From positions 16,454 through 80,453 of the forward strand of contig JACEEZ010020315.1 of assembly GCA_016584305.1 (NCBI GenBank): a DNA stretch of 64,000 bases, in the 5' to 3' direction. A program made the position numbers and the translations under genes. The notes beneath the pieces are model-generated. The model saw only the letters and a program-made list of their open reading frames with translations. It did not search any database and was not told the DNA's origin. Shown piece after piece: positions 38,657 to 51,200 of the stretch (its first letter is position 1; each line of letters starts with the position of its first letter). The DNA is from Chionoecetes opilio. Lineage: Eukaryota > Arthropoda > Malacostraca > Decapoda > Majidae.

Positions 38657-39170
38657 TTTATATCTCCTGCTCTAACAAGACAGCTTGGAATTGGTGTAGA
38701 CTGTACTGTTATATCTCCTGCTCTAACAAGACAGCTTGGTATTGGTGTAGACTGTACTGTTATATCTCCTGCTCTAACAAGACAGCTTGGTATTGGTGTA
38801 GACTGTACTGTTATATCTCCTGCTCTAACAAGACAGCTTGGTATTGGTGTAGACTGTACTGTTATATCTCCTGCTCTAACAAGACAGCTTGGTATTGGTG
38901 TAGACTGTACTGTTATATCTCCTGCTCTAACAAGACAGCTTGGTATTGGTGTAGACTGTACTGTTATATCTCCTGCTCTAACAAGACAGCTTGGTATTGA
39001 TGTAGACTGTACTGTTATATCTCCTGCTCTAACAAGACAGCTTGGTATTGGTGTAGACTGTACTGTTATATCTCCTGCTCTAACAAGACAGCTTGGTATT
39101 GGTGTAGACTGTACTGTTATATCTCCTGCTCTAACAAGACAGCTTGGTATTGGTGTAGACTGTACTGTAC
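38657..39170 (+). repeat. 51-bp minisatellite, ten copies
   Basis: The unit starts TATATCTCCTGCTCTAACAA and ends GTAGACTGTACTGT. Copies are nearly identical. Because 51 is divisible by three, a frame stays open through most of it (YISCSNKTAWYWCRLYC unit), interrupted by a TGA in copy 7. Confidence 0.93.
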
Positions 39171-39232
39171 ATCAAATTAATTTTATAACAAGATCTTTCA
39201 TCTTACTTTGGAAATGTGGCACAATGTTCAGT

Positions 39233-39515
39233 TCAGTTCAGTTGTTGGTCGGGAGTCGGGCCTTTTTCAACGGCACTCCCTGACGTGTTTCTTCTTGCTG
39301 TCTGGGTCTTTAGTTAGTTGTCTTCTCTTATTCTATCTTATTAGTTTCTTTCTTCTTATTTTCTCTGGTCATCCAAAAACTGTTGATTGTTCTTTTTGCT
39401 TCTTCCACATTCCCCTCTCCAAACAAATACTCCCCCACTATAGCCTCTTCCTCCTCTAGGTAAGGTTGTTTTAGCCTCACACTTTTCTTTTTCATTACTG
39501 TAGGCTGGCTGGCTA
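39233..39515 (-). mobile_element. LINE 3' end, family shared with 62320-64000
   Basis: It is about 90 percent similar by eye to 62330-62600: GTTGGTCGGGAGTCGGGCC, ACTCCCTGACGTGTTTCTTC and CCAAAAACTGTTGATTGTTC. On minus it encodes the last residues of an RT polyprotein (KQPYLEEEEAIVGEYLFGE) and ends in (ACTGA)n-type tail copies. Confidence 0.75.
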
Positions 39516-39655
39516 ATGTGCTGCCACGATACAAAGCTCCTAACTCCAATGTTCATAAATAGGGGACTCAAGTGTACTTCATTGATTTTAGATTTCTGGG
39601 AGGTTAACCCTGTGTCTAAAGAGCTTTTCTATAAATCAAACTCCCTTGGGTCCCA

Positions 39656-39826
39656 TTAACCCCTTGAGACCCAGAACGTCATTTCCATTGTAATTTGGGT
39701 ACCATTAGACGATTTTGCGTGACTATAAGCAATATTTTATAGTTATGACCTATTTAGTATCCTTGTCCACTAACTAATTTGGTATATTCAGTTACTTTTC
39801 TCAATTTTATGGCTCAACAACATAAT
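39656..39826 (-). mobile_element. TTAA MITE (piggyBac-type), copy 8, truncated
   Basis: It starts TTAACCCCTTGAGACCCAG at full quality and loses the other terminus after ATGGCTCAACAACATAATTT. Confidence 0.85.
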
Positions 39827-39986
39827 TTTTTTTAACATACTGAGAATCCTTATAATATCAATTAATACCACTAAATGTACATGTACAAATCTTCTTTTCA
39901 ATTTGAGCTAAGAAGTGTCTTACTGTATCTAGAAAAATATAAAAATATCAATATAATCATTGCCAATATCTAATAATTGAGCACCA

Positions 39987-40222
39987 GAGCCGTGTTTTTG
40001 TCGTCCAAGCACCGTCTTGGATTACGAAGACCACTCCAATAACACTTGCTGAAATGTGTGTTATACTGCTTTGTGATATTGTTTGCAATGTTTTGGACTG
40101 ATTATTATTTCGGCCCCTACCAAGCTTGTTGTGTTTTTGTCGCAGAAACCAATCGGTTTTCAATTGCGAGAAAAAACAGTCTTCGTACCAAGACGATGCT
40201 TGGACGACAAAAACACGGCTCA
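39987..40222. repeat. Palindromic element with about 48-bp arms
   Basis: GAGCCGTGTTTTTGTCGTCC at the left is matched by GGACGACAAAAACACGGCTC at the right, and pairing continues through CAAG-C-GTCTTGG and TACGAAGAC. About 140 bp of loop lies between. It has no coding capacity. Confidence 0.8.
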
Positions 40223-40467
40223 GGAGGTAGGCTGTTAGGCTTGCATACAGCTTCAACTCCTAAACATTCTCCTCTAAACAGCCTGAGATTCAATTTGATT
40301 TCAATTTCATTATCACAGAAAATCTGCTGATTTAACATATGCTCATTTAAGTGACACCAAAGACTACTCTATACTAGACTTGCTACTCATTTTGGGCTAT
40401 TTCCAGTGGAGGCCAGTTTTGCGATTTCTGCCATTTTCGAACATCACTCCCTTTTCCCGTCCTATGG

Positions 40468-40600
40468 TTTATCAGTATATATGATATACCGCTATCTTCG
40501 TAAATGTTTGTTCTATAATATTATCAAATAAAAAACAGTAAAATGCAATAAAGAAATGCCATTATGGAATACTCTTGAAATGCCATACTCTTATGGAATC
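40468..40600 (+). repeat. Dispersed repeat related to 48738-49350
   Basis: GTTTATCAGTATA-ATGATATAC, AAATGTTTGTTCTATAATAT and AGAAATGCCATTATG match the tandem pair inside the NACHT gene intron. Confidence 0.65.
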
Positions 40601-40619
40601 GCCCAAAATCCCTTTCTTT

Positions 40620-40861
40620 TTTTTTTTCTTTTTTTCATCACAAGGAACCGGCCAAGGGCACAACAAAAATGGGTAACACAAAGGCCGCTTAGTTGCCAGT
40701 CCCTATAAAGAAGACAGTCAGAGAATAAAATAAAAAAGAGGGGTGAGCCAATTTAGTTCGGGAGGTGTCTTGTTACTCTTCTTTTGAAAAGATTTAAGTC
40801 ATAGGAAAGTGGAAAAATAGAAACAGGAAGAGAGTTCCAGAGTTTATCAGTGAAGAAGAAG

Positions 40862-40924
<63 letters not shown>
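40620..40924 (+). repeat. Dispersed repeat ending in a 60-base A-run
   Basis: It is the forward homologue of 17371-17620 and ends in A-rich sequence that passes into an uninterrupted A-run (about 40861-40924). A retroposed copy with an expanded A tail is the simplest reading. Confidence 0.65.
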
Positions 40925-40925
<1 letters not shown>

Positions 40926-40980
40926 CCTGGGGGTCGATTAGTGCCGTTGTTTTGAATGCCGGTTAAATGAGGTTCCCCTG

Positions 40981-41051
40981 TATTGGGTCCTGAAATATCA
41001 AGAATTGCAACACTCGACGACGGCGGCGAGTTCCTATCGGCGACAGTTCCA
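40981..41051 (-). mobile_element. TIR element family GGAACTCTCGCCG, copy 4 fragment
   Basis: Only the right part remains: TATTGGGTCCTGAAATATCA to CGGCGACAGTTCCA-GGTACC. GGTACC is then repeated locally up to 41095. Confidence 0.7.
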
Positions 41052-41119
41052 GGTACCAGGTTGACCAGGACAGTTCCAGGTACCAGGTACCAGGTTATAG
41101 AACAGCACTCATCGGCCCA

Positions 41120-43330
41120 TTATTTAGTAGTTTTGACAGTGCCCATTATTTAGTAGTTTTGACAGTGCCCATTATTTAGTAGTTTTGACAGTGCCCATTA
41201 TTTAGTAGTTTTGACAGTGCCCATTATTTAGTAGTTTTGACAGTGCCCATTATTTAGTAGTTTTGACAGTGCCCATTATTTAGTAGTTTTGACAGTGCCC
41301 ATTATTAGTAGTTTTGACAGTGCCCATTATTTAGTAGTTTTGACTGCCCATTATTTAGTAGTTTTGACAGTGCCCATTATTTAGTAGTTTTGACAGTGCC
41401 CATTATTTAGTAGTTTTGACAGTGCCCATTATTTTGTAGTTTTGACAGTGCCCATTATTTTGTAGTTTTGACAGTGCCCATTATTTAGTAGTTTTGACAG
41501 TGCCCATTATTTAGTAGTTTTGACAGTGCCCATTATTTAGTAGTTTTGACTGCCCATTATTTAGTAGTTTTGACAGTGCCCATTATTTAGTAGTTTTGAC
41601 AGTGCCCATTATTTAGTAGTTTTGACAGTGCCCATTATTTTGTAGTTTTGACAGTGCCCATTATTTAGTAGTTTTGACAGTGCCCATTATTTTGTAGTTT
41701 TGACAGTGCCCATTATTTAGTAGTTTTGACTGCCCATTATTTAGTAGTTTTGACAGTGCCCATTATTTAGTAGTTTTGACAGTGCCCATTATTTAGTAGT
41801 TTTGACAGTGCCCATTATTTTGTAGTTTTGACAGTGCCCATTATTTTGTAGTTTTGACAGTGCCCATTATTTAGTAGTTTTGACAGTGCCCATTATTTTG
41901 TAGTTTTGACAGTGCCCATTATTTAGTAGTTTTGACTGCCCATTATTTAGTAGTTTTGACAGTGCCCATTATTTTGTAGTTTTGACAGTGCCCATTATTT
42001 AGTAGTTTTGACAGTGCCCATTATTTAGTAGTTTTGACAGTGCCCATTATTTAGTAGTTTTGACAGTGCCCATTATTTTGTAGTTTTGACAGTGCCCATT
42101 ATTTTGTAGTTTTGACAGTGCCCATTATTTTGTAGTTTTGACAGTGCCCATTATTTTGTAGTTTTGACAGTGCCCATTATTTAGTAGTTTTGACAGTGCC
42201 CATTATTTAGTAGTTTTGACTGCCCATTATTTTGTAGTTGACAGTGCCCATTATTTTGTAGTTTTGACAGTGCCCATTATTTTGTAGTTTTGAGTGCCCA
42301 TTATTTTGTAGTTTTGACAGTGCCCATTATTTTGTAGTTTTGACTGCCCATTATTTAGTAGTTTTGACAGTGCCCATTATTTAGTAGTTTTGACAGTGCC
42401 CATTATTTTGTAGTTTTGACAGTGCCCATTATTTTGTAGTTTTGACAGTGCCCATTATTTTGTAGTTTTGACAGTGCCCATTATTTAGTAGTTTTGACAG
42501 TGCCCATTATTTAGTAGTTTTGACAGTGCCCATTATTTAGTAGTTTTGACAGTGCCCATTATTTTGTAGTTTTGACTGCCCATTATTTAGTAGTTTTGAC
42601 AGTGCCCATTATTTAGTAGTTTTGACAGTGCCCATTATTTAGTAGTTTTGACAGTGCCCATTATTTAGTAGTTTTGACAGTGCCCATTATTTAGTAGTTT
42701 TGACAGTGCCCATTATTTAGTAGTTTTGACAGTGCCCATTATTTAGTAGTTTTGACAGTGCCCATTATTTTGTAGTTTTGACAGTGCCCATTATTTAGTA
42801 GTTTTGACTGCCCATTATTTAGTAGTTTTGACAGTGCCCATTATTTAGTAGTTTTGACAGTGCCCATTATTTAGTAGTTTTGACAGTGCCCATTATTTTG
42901 TAGTTTTGACAGTGCCCATTATTTTGTAGTTTTGACAGTGCCCATTATTTTGTAGTTTTGACAGTGCCCATTATTTTGTAGTTTTGACAGTGCCCATTAT
43001 TTAGTAGTTTTGACAGTGCCCATTATTTAGTAGTTTTGACAGTGCCCATTATTTAGTAGTTTTGACAGTGCCCATTATTTAGTAGTTTTGACTGCCCATT
43101 ATTTAGTAGTTTTGACAGTGCCCATTATTTAGTAGTTTTGACAGTGCCCATTATTTAGTAGTTTTGACAGTGCCCATTATTTTGTAGTTTTGACAGTGCC
43201 CATTATTTTGTAGTTTTGACAGTGCCCATTATTTTGTAGTTTTGACAGTGCCCATTATTTTGTAGTTTTGACAGTGCCCATTATTTTGTAGTTTTGACAG
43301 TGCCCATTATTTTGTAGTTTTGACAGTGTC
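41120..43330 (+). repeat. 26-bp satellite-like array, about 85 copies
   Basis: The unit is CAGTGCCCATTATTTAGTAG plus TTTTGA. Two variants alternate: TTAGTAG versus TTTGTAG, and a 24-bp form that has lost AG (GACTGCCC). The short form recurs at 41342, 41548, 41728, 41934, 42218, 42342, 42574, 42806 and 43090, with equal spacings appearing in pairs (206, 232 and 284 bp), so blocks of 8, 9 and 11 units were copied together. Confidence 0.95.
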
Positions 43331-44730
43331 AAATTTTGTAAAAAAAAAGTGTTATTTTTTTACCTTGAGTTATTTTCCTCCATTTTATTTATTTATTATT
43401 ATTTTATTCATAATTAATTTTTTTTTGGGGGGGAGGGATCAGTGAGCAAATTTTGGCTGTACCCGAGCTGGCCCAAGACATGAGCTAACTAAGTGGCTGG
43501 TTAGGGCCCTTATGGCCATCAGGGGGCCCCCAAGAGTGCTTGTAATCACAAGGATGCAATATTATGTCAACACCAAAATTAATGCTAAAGGTTTAATTAA
43601 GTTAACACCAAACACACCCTGAGAGTTTTCTAACTTTCAAGATTAAACCATAGACAGATACAAACTGGGTAGGCTGACAATTGTATAATGTACCCAGCAA
43701 AGATACAACTAATACAGTGTACAAAAGCTGTGTAAGATTGACAGTATGAGACTGATCCAACCTTGATCAGTCACTAGTATGGGGCTGGGGGGGCTCTAAA
43801 ATATCATTCTGCCTAGGGCCCCATAAAGGCTTGGGCTAGCTCGGGGCTCTACCATTGTCTGTAGGTGTTTTTCATAATGTATCGTGTCTCAAAAAAGCAA
43901 CACTTAGGTATTTGTTTAATATATTTGCGTGCTATGTACTTTTTCAAGGAAATATTGCTTACACGTTTCATGATTTTTTGGCTACGGCCCATGAGCCAAG
44001 CCCTTCTCTTGGCGCCTAGCATTGGACAGCCAAACATGGTATGTTGGGCAGCATGGGGAAATGGAGAATGGAATGCAGTCAAACAAATCATCCCGTGAAA
44101 TATAATAAAAATCCGCATGATAAGAGCAAAAAGTGCATAAAATAGTGTCAAGCAGTGTCAGTGGGTAGTGGCAGCCTATCTGGACTCGTGCCCATGTGTG
44201 GGAGGCTAGCAGTCCACCTAGCGCCATTGTTCATGCACTATTGCTAGGCCGTCACTTGGGCGTTGTAGCTGTTATGCCATTAACGTTGGAGAGGGTAAAC
44301 ATTTGCGGCGTAACAGTTACGGCGATTACGCTGTATGGGTTAATCAGAGTAGACAGTCTATCAGCATCAGTAGAGACAGATACAAGTCAAGGCTAATCTA
44401 GAGTAAGAAACAACAAGAGCTTGGTGTGGACTTGGACATGAACTTGAAGTAGTAGATTGCACAAATACTTATTTACAGATTCACACAAATACCAACAAAC
44501 AATACTGCATGATTCAAGTGCTGCTTGAAGGTAATAAAGGGCAAGAAATTCAAGTTCACGTTCTCTACAGTCATTGTATGTCTATAAGGCACTTAGGTTA
44601 ATATTCTTTCTTGGCAAGAAGTTCATGTCAATTCTAACATACATATTGCATATCTATACAGCACTTGTATAATCTTACTTATTATGGAGAAAATATGTCA
44701 TATATTCCTATAAAATCCAGTACAACTCTG
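43331..44730. other. Spacer with no recognised gene
   Basis: AT-rich DNA with short frames only. The frames at 43849-44227 show no family motif and lie on both strands over the same bases, so none is called. Confidence 0.4.
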
Positions 44731-44732
44731 AT

Positions 44733-45262
44733 TAAATGTCATAAATGCAGCACTTAACATTAAAGTGAGGCATTAAATGTCATAAATGCAGCACTTAACA
44801 TTAAAGTGAGACATTAAGTGTCATAAATGCAGCACTTAACATTAAAGTGAGGCATTAAATGTCATAAATGCAGCACTTAACATTAAAGTGAGACATTAAG
44901 TGTCATAAATGCAGCACTTAACACTAAAGTGAGGCATTAAATGTCATAAATGCAGCACTTAACATTAAAGTGAGGCATTAAATGTCATAAATGCAGCACT
45001 TAACATTAAAGTGAGGCATTAAGTGTCATAAATGCAGCACTTAACATTAAAGTGAGGCATTAAATGTCATAAATGCAGCACTTAACATTAAAGTGAGGCA
45101 TTAAGTGTCATAAATGCAGCACTTAACATTAAAGTGAGGCATTAACTGTCATAAATGCAGCACTTAACATTAAAGTGAGGCAGTAAATGTCATAAATGCA
45201 GCACTTAACACTAAAGTGAGGCATTAACTGTCATAAATGCAGCACTTAACATTAAAGTGAGA
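44733..45262 (+). repeat. 41-bp minisatellite, about 13 copies
   Basis: The unit contains TGTCATAAATGCAGCACTTA and ACATTAAAGTGAGGCATTAA, with GAGG/GAGA and AAATG/AAGTG/AACTG variants. Confidence 0.93.
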
Positions 45263-46298
45263 CAAGCGTCAGGCACAAAAACCATAAAAACAGGTCATCA
45301 AGTTGGGCAATTATTGTTTATTTTAGCCCCTCACCAACACCACTGGGCGAAGCAAGGCCTTCATGGTCGTTAGACAGAACTATATGCCATGGGGGGGGGG
45401 GGGCTAGAGTAATGGACAACACTGGTGGCAAAGGGAACATGGAGGCTGTGGGGAAGTGAATGGAAATTCACACTGCTTCCTCAAGAGACTGCAAACAATC
45501 ATCTCATATGCTGCTTGGTTTGTCACCTTTGTCTATTTTGATGTTATTCTTCCCACCACTTTTTCTAAGTATTTGTATAAAATAAATTACCTTAATACTG
45601 CCACATCTTCAAATTTCAGCCAAAAAAATAGTCTCCGAATGCCTTGCTCGTGAAAAGCAATTGCAACCCCAAAATTGACCCCGACATCACCAACCTTATC
45701 AGCAGCAGGTGCAACAAATCACAATGATTATAAATGGACATGTTCTTTACTCACAACCTTGAATTCCCTTTGTCGTTTCCATTCCTATCAATCAGCAGAA
45801 AATGGATAAGCCCACATCTGCTCCTTACTTAATCTGTAAAAGAATGACATGTGAGTTAGCGAGAGCTGACCATGAAACTGTGTGTGGCTACATGAAGATT
45901 ACACACACCATGACACACACAAAAGCATGTCATCATCTTTTCTTCTCAATTATATAATCAAAATTCTAGCTCAAATTCGTATGCTAGAAGGGAAGGAAGG
46001 TTCTAGATTTCATGCAAATTTCTGAATTAATAAATATTACTGTTCACATACTTTTTTAGAATATGCAGTAATTTCTATGAGTCATGGTCAAAATTCAATT
46101 TCATTGAAATTCATGGTAGTTTTGTCAGCTAGGAAATGTGAATGGATGCAAAATGTGTTCTGATGGGTAAACAATCATTATGAAAGAACCATGGGTATCT
46201 GGAGCTTAATTACAGTAGTCTTACACCCCATGATTTATTGCTAACACATTGTGGTGCATAGGATCCCCAGAACCACTTGACTAAGTGGATATATCGTT
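45263..46298. other. Spacer with no recognised gene
   Basis: A short G-run lies at 45391-45403. No coding or mobile feature was recognised. Confidence 0.4.
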
Positions 46299-46372
46299 TT
46301 AGCTCGATTGGTAACGCTCTCGCCTGTAAGAGAATATTCTGGTGAAGGTCAGTTCGAATCTGGCCGCGGCTA
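46299..46372 (+). mobile_element. tRNA-like sequence, probably a SINE head or tRNA pseudogene
   Basis: The A-box TAGCTCGATTGGTAACGC and B-box AGTTCGAATCTGG are correctly spaced, and the sequence ends GGCCGCGGCTA. The anticodon arm pairs poorly (TCTC/GAGA) and the acceptor stem is incomplete, so a working tRNA is unlikely. The following A-rich GAAAAAGGAAATT may be a SINE tail. Confidence 0.5.
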
Positions 46373-46737
46373 ATAGAAAAAGGAAATTATATATTTCCGA
46401 ATTATGATTACCACCCTGAGTCAGATTGTCTGTTGGAAGGACATGCAGACGAGAATTTCAGAAGGTATCTGTGGCCCAGGGCAATGTAAAGCCTCTGTTG
46501 GTCCCGATGACCTTCCCAGGGCAGCACTACATGGCTCCAGCAACGGCCCCAGGCAGTGCTGTCAACAGGACACTCACCCCCCCCCCCTTCCCCTAACCAA
46601 AACTGCCCCTTCAGGAATCTCCCTCAGATACATCACAGCAACAAGTAAAGAAGATAAAGAAGAGAGAAGAGATTCCCTCCTAAAATTCAAGGCACTGCAA
46701 CATTACCATGGGATGCAAAATCGTGGGATGCAGAATA

Positions 46738-47628
46738 TTAAAGTAATCGTCCAGACCCATTTTTTCTTTGCATAATTATGTTGAATGTTCATTCAAAATA
46801 CCTAATCCACAAAAAATTATTCATTTCCACGCCTATTTCCCTAGAAACATGACTTTTGTAAAAAGCGCGGGAAAAACAACAGCCCCATTCCAGCCGTGGC
46901 GGGAAACTTGCTGGCGACGTCACACGAGTGAGCCTCCCAGCCCGGCCTTATAGAAATACACGGAGACTCGGAAAAAAATGTAGTACTTGGGGAATTTTGG
47001 GTGTTTCTGATTTTTTTTTTTGCGATGTGGCATATACTTGCATCCTTCATGGATACAGCAAGAAAGCTGTGCCTTTGCAGAGAGCTTATCACCCATTTCT
47101 GACCTATTTGACCATGATAATGTCTGTGCAGCGCCTGGCAGTGGCGGGTGAGAGGAGCGCGGCTAGACAATGTGCTTCACACGGAGCTCCTCTCACCCGC
47201 CACTGTCAGGCGCTGCACAGACATTATCATGGTCAAATAGGTCGGAAATGGGTGATAAGCTCTCTGCAAAGGCACAGCTTTCTTGCTGTATCCATGAAGG
47301 ATGCAAGTATATGCCACATCGCAAAAAAAATATATCAGAAACACCCAAAATTCTCCAAGTACTACATTTTTCTCCGAGTCTCCGTGTATTTCTATAAGGC
47401 CGGGCTGGGAGGCTCACTCGTGTGACGTTGCCGAGCCGTGGTGCGTCGTCTGCTGTCCGCCAGTTGTTTTTTGAGAGCTCGGGGAATTTACAGATTTTGA
47501 ATGCGGATCATTTAAAAACGGGTGACTGGATGCAAAAAGTGACAACATATTGTTGATATACTCGATCATGGCTATATTTTGACTGCATTAAATCAGGAAT
47601 GATGAAATGGTCTGGACGATTACTTTAA
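46738..47628. mobile_element. TTAA-ended element with a 245-bp-arm palindrome
   Basis: The outer ends TTAAAGTAATCGTCCAGACC and the inverted GGTCTGGACGATTACTTTAA fit a TTAA target. Inside, arms of about 245 bp (46914-47157 and 47184-47429) are nearly perfect inverted copies separated by about 26 bp (ACAATGTGCTTCACACGGAG region). Open frames in both arms mirror each other and are not genes. No transposase is present. Confidence 0.85.
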
Positions 47629-48091
47629 GGCAATGGGAAACATTATTGTAGGCCTGGGGCCTTTTGCAGAGGGAATTTTTACCTTCATTTTATGTGCTAG
47701 TAACTCATAGTAATTTGCTTTAATGAAGAAATAGGATAGTAAAAAATTCATTAAAAAGAATAATAACATAAAACATGAGCCTTAAAAGTCTTGTTGCTCC
47801 CTTCTTCTACCTTTCTTCAATGCTTAGTGGCGTCCTTTCCTCCCTAACTACTACCATGGGAACCCTAATCTTGCATGGCTAGTGTTAGGATCCTAGTTTC
47901 CCCCCTCGTTCTCAACACCTCCAGAGCATTAGAACTTATGCTTCCATGCTTCTATGCGCTCCACTGCTCTTCAATATCAACTACCCAATTCCCTCCTCGT
48001 CATCACCCCAGTGATTACACTCCCCTGCCTGATCGGAGCTTCGGTATAGCGGTCCAAAGCTTCAATGAATCTCTAGCGGGCCGAAATACTT

Positions 48092-48107
48092 TCAAGGCTC
48101 TCTGATT
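48092..48107 (-). CDS. Possible terminal exon of the NACHT gene
   Basis: Exon 5 ends in phase 2 with donor GTATGT. The first plausible acceptor downstream on minus (TTATTTAG, AG 48109-48108) would add Arg-Ile-Arg-Glu-Pro and a TGA. It is very short, so another 3' exon further away is equally possible. Confidence 0.25.
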
Positions 48108-48249
48108 CTAAATAAATAAGGTAAATATAATTGAATAAATAAACTGTTTTAATCTCATCTTTGCATACCTAATATATTTACAATTTGCTTCACATTATTT
48201 GATTAATAAATCATAAACAGAAATCAAATAAAGAATCATGACAACATAC

Positions 48250-51200
48250 CTGCGAAAGGCACATCCCACAATTAAATTAGTATGAGCAAAGTCCTTCAGC
48301 TCTTTCTGTTCTTCTGGTTGCAACACAACCTCCTCAGGGATGGATAGATGGCCAGAACCAACTCCAGTCTTCTTCATGTTCTCCAGCAGCCTAATACACC
48401 CAGCAAATGTGAGTGGACTCCGAGGAAATCGCAAATCTAATAACCTAAAATAGAAATCATCCATTGGTATCTTAATGCATAAGAACATAAGAAAATAAGG
48501 AAGCTACAAGTGGCCGTGAGACCTACACAAGGTAGTTTCTGTTACTTAACACTACCTGCAACCACCTTTCATCCCCATCCATGAATTTATCCAGCCTCTT
48601 TTTAAAGTTCCCTAATGACTCCGCACTAACTACCTGTCTACTGAGTCTATTCGAGGCCACCGAGATGACAAGGCCTGATGCATCACCTGTGACGTCACAC
48701 CATCTAGTTATCACCGCTCCGCTCCCCGTACAAGTTTACCCACCTAATATAATGTTTATCAGTATAAAAGATATACTGTTATCTTCGGAAATGTTTGTTC
48801 TATAATATTATCAAATAAAAAAAATTGTAAAACACACAAAAGAAATGCCATTATGAGACTTTCAAGAAATATGCATTAACTTAAACTCTTCGCCATTTAA
48901 TATTTTGCTCAAAACTTTTTACATGGAGAATATCAATAGAAGCGGAATTTAATTAACTTTCCATTGATATATTTCATTTAGTCATAAATGAATTAGCAGC
49001 ATGCATAAATTAGCGTTAACTAAATATTAAAAATCATGAAATCGGGTCATTTCCTACCTAATATATGTTTATCAGTATAAAATATATACAGTTATCTTTA
49101 GAAATGTTTGTTCTATAATATTATCCAATAAAAAACCGTAAAACACACTAAAGAAATGCCATTATGAGACTTTAAAAATATATGCATGAACTTAAACTCT
49201 TCGCCATTTAATATTTTGCAAGAAAACTTTTTACACGGAGAATATCAATAGAAGCGGAATTGCATTAGCTTTCCATTGATATATTTCCTTTTCTGATAAA
49301 TGAATTAGAACCATACATAAATTAGCGTTAACTAAATAAATAACCTCATCAATCGGGAAAAATTACCCGATTTCATGATGTTATTTATTTAGTTAACGCT
49401 AATTTCCAAGCGAGACATGAACATAAGAACATAAGAAAGTAAGGAAGCTACAAGAGGCCGTGAGACCTACACGAGGTAGTTCCTGTTACCTAACTCTACC
49501 TATATCCACCTCTCTTCCCCATCCATGAATTTATCCAGACTCCTTTGAAAGACCCCAATAGACTCCGCATTGACCACCTGACGACTTGGTCCATTCCAAT
49601 CATTCACCACCCTATTTGTGAACCAGTTTCTCCCAATTTCCTTTTTAAAGAAGATTATGTAATACTTGCATCTCTATTACTCACATCATGTCCTGAGGCA
49701 GGATAGCCATTGCCATCTCCAACACTCTGTCAAGGTCAGAATCCTGCACTTCACTCACGCATAAACACAACATGCGTATGCCCTCTATCGTTCTCAGTGC
49801 TTTAGGGGATACATCTTTTGTTAAATGCAGGCCTGTAACGGAAGAAAACTGTAGTGTTTAGAATTTTGAAATCTGCATTATAGGTAGCAAGAAAGTGAAT
49901 ATCACAGCAATTATGATTCAATGTAACGGATAAACTCAATTCTGAAAACACTTCCTCATAATGAATAATCATCTCTATCCTAATCCTCACAAGCATCAGT
50001 CCAACACTTCTAAGACACAACTGTAAACATTGCCATTATCAGTAACCTTCATTTCTTTTGGTAAGAGGTGATAAACAGTGCTCTAATAAACATTATCAAA
50101 AACCTTTAAGCATAAAATATATAAGAATACAGGGAGGTCCCGTTATACAAGCAATCGATGATACGAGATGTGTAAATTAGGGTCTATTTTCAATATACGA
50201 GATCGAAAATCCAATGCTACGACATTCAAACTGGGGTGAGTAAAATTACCAAGTTATTTACTAAAGTAAATTACAAGTTATTTACTAAAATTATAAAGTC
50301 ATTTACTGACTATATGATTTTACCTAAGGTTGTACGATAATTATCAATCTGAAAATATGATAATTCTGGTGGCTCGGTACGACAATGTGGCCTACAAAAA
50401 TTCAGTCCCTGGACGATGTACAATGATTCAGATGCGCAGAGACGAGTTTGTGGGCAGTGGAAGAGGTCTGCGCACCCCTCCCTTGTCCCTTACCTACCCT
50501 ACCCTCTCGAGTCTATTGTATCACGCGGCAGCACCGAGGATCTTTCCTCTTCCCCAAGTGATCAAGGGGAGGAGGAAGAACTCTAACCCAGTCATCCCTG
50601 CAAACGCAGTCACGCCTGTTTTCTCTCGAGCCTCGGAGAGAGAAAACAGGGAATCTCAGCTGGCTACTTGCCAGCTTCCTGTCTCCCCACACAACATTAC
50701 CACTTGTGAGTGTTATGCATGTTTTATGTTTAATTAATGTGCAGTTGTTATTTTGTGCTATTTTCTTTAAAAATGCTTTTTCTACAGAATAGGTAGTACA
50801 GTGTGGGTAATATAGACGCTGTGTTTGTTGTGTTTGCTATAGTTTATTTTAGCTTGAAAAACGTCTTTTTTTTTTCTTTTTTTTTTTTAATTGATGGGGT
50901 CCTGGAACCAAACCTATATTTTACCATTAGTTATGTGTTTCGTTATACAAGATTTCGCTTTACGAGTATGCCAGGTGGAACCTAACTGCTCGTATCTTCG
51001 GGACCTCCCTGTATTATAAAGGAGCAAGTGAATTTCCTTTGTTACCATTGGGATACGGAGAAACAAAACATTTGAAGGTAAATATAGTGCACTGGGAACC
51101 TCCTAACCTAACCACACCTTATAACCTTCAAACCAAACCCCATTTTCTAGTCTCCTAATCTAACTCAACCTAAAAATAGACTAAAATTAGACGGAGGTGT

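Noticed and set aside
38650..39000. 116-codon frame with a 17-residue unit
   Set aside because: It follows from a 51-bp minisatellite whose length is divisible by three; one unit carries a stop.
41120..43330. Regular repeat array resembling a CRISPR
   Set aside because: Units are contiguous 26-mers without variable spacers, and the genome is eukaryotic; it is a tandem satellite.
43849..44227. Overlapping frames of 81-100 codons
   Set aside because: They overlap on opposite strands, show no conserved motif or splice pattern, and are within chance expectation.
46841..47425. Mirror-image open frames of 109 and 165 codons
   Set aside because: They are the two arms of one palindrome read on opposite strands; no domain is recognised.
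50330..50737. 135-codon frame as a transposase
   Set aside because: No helix-turn-helix or DDE text is visible; the frame lies inside a non-autonomous element.
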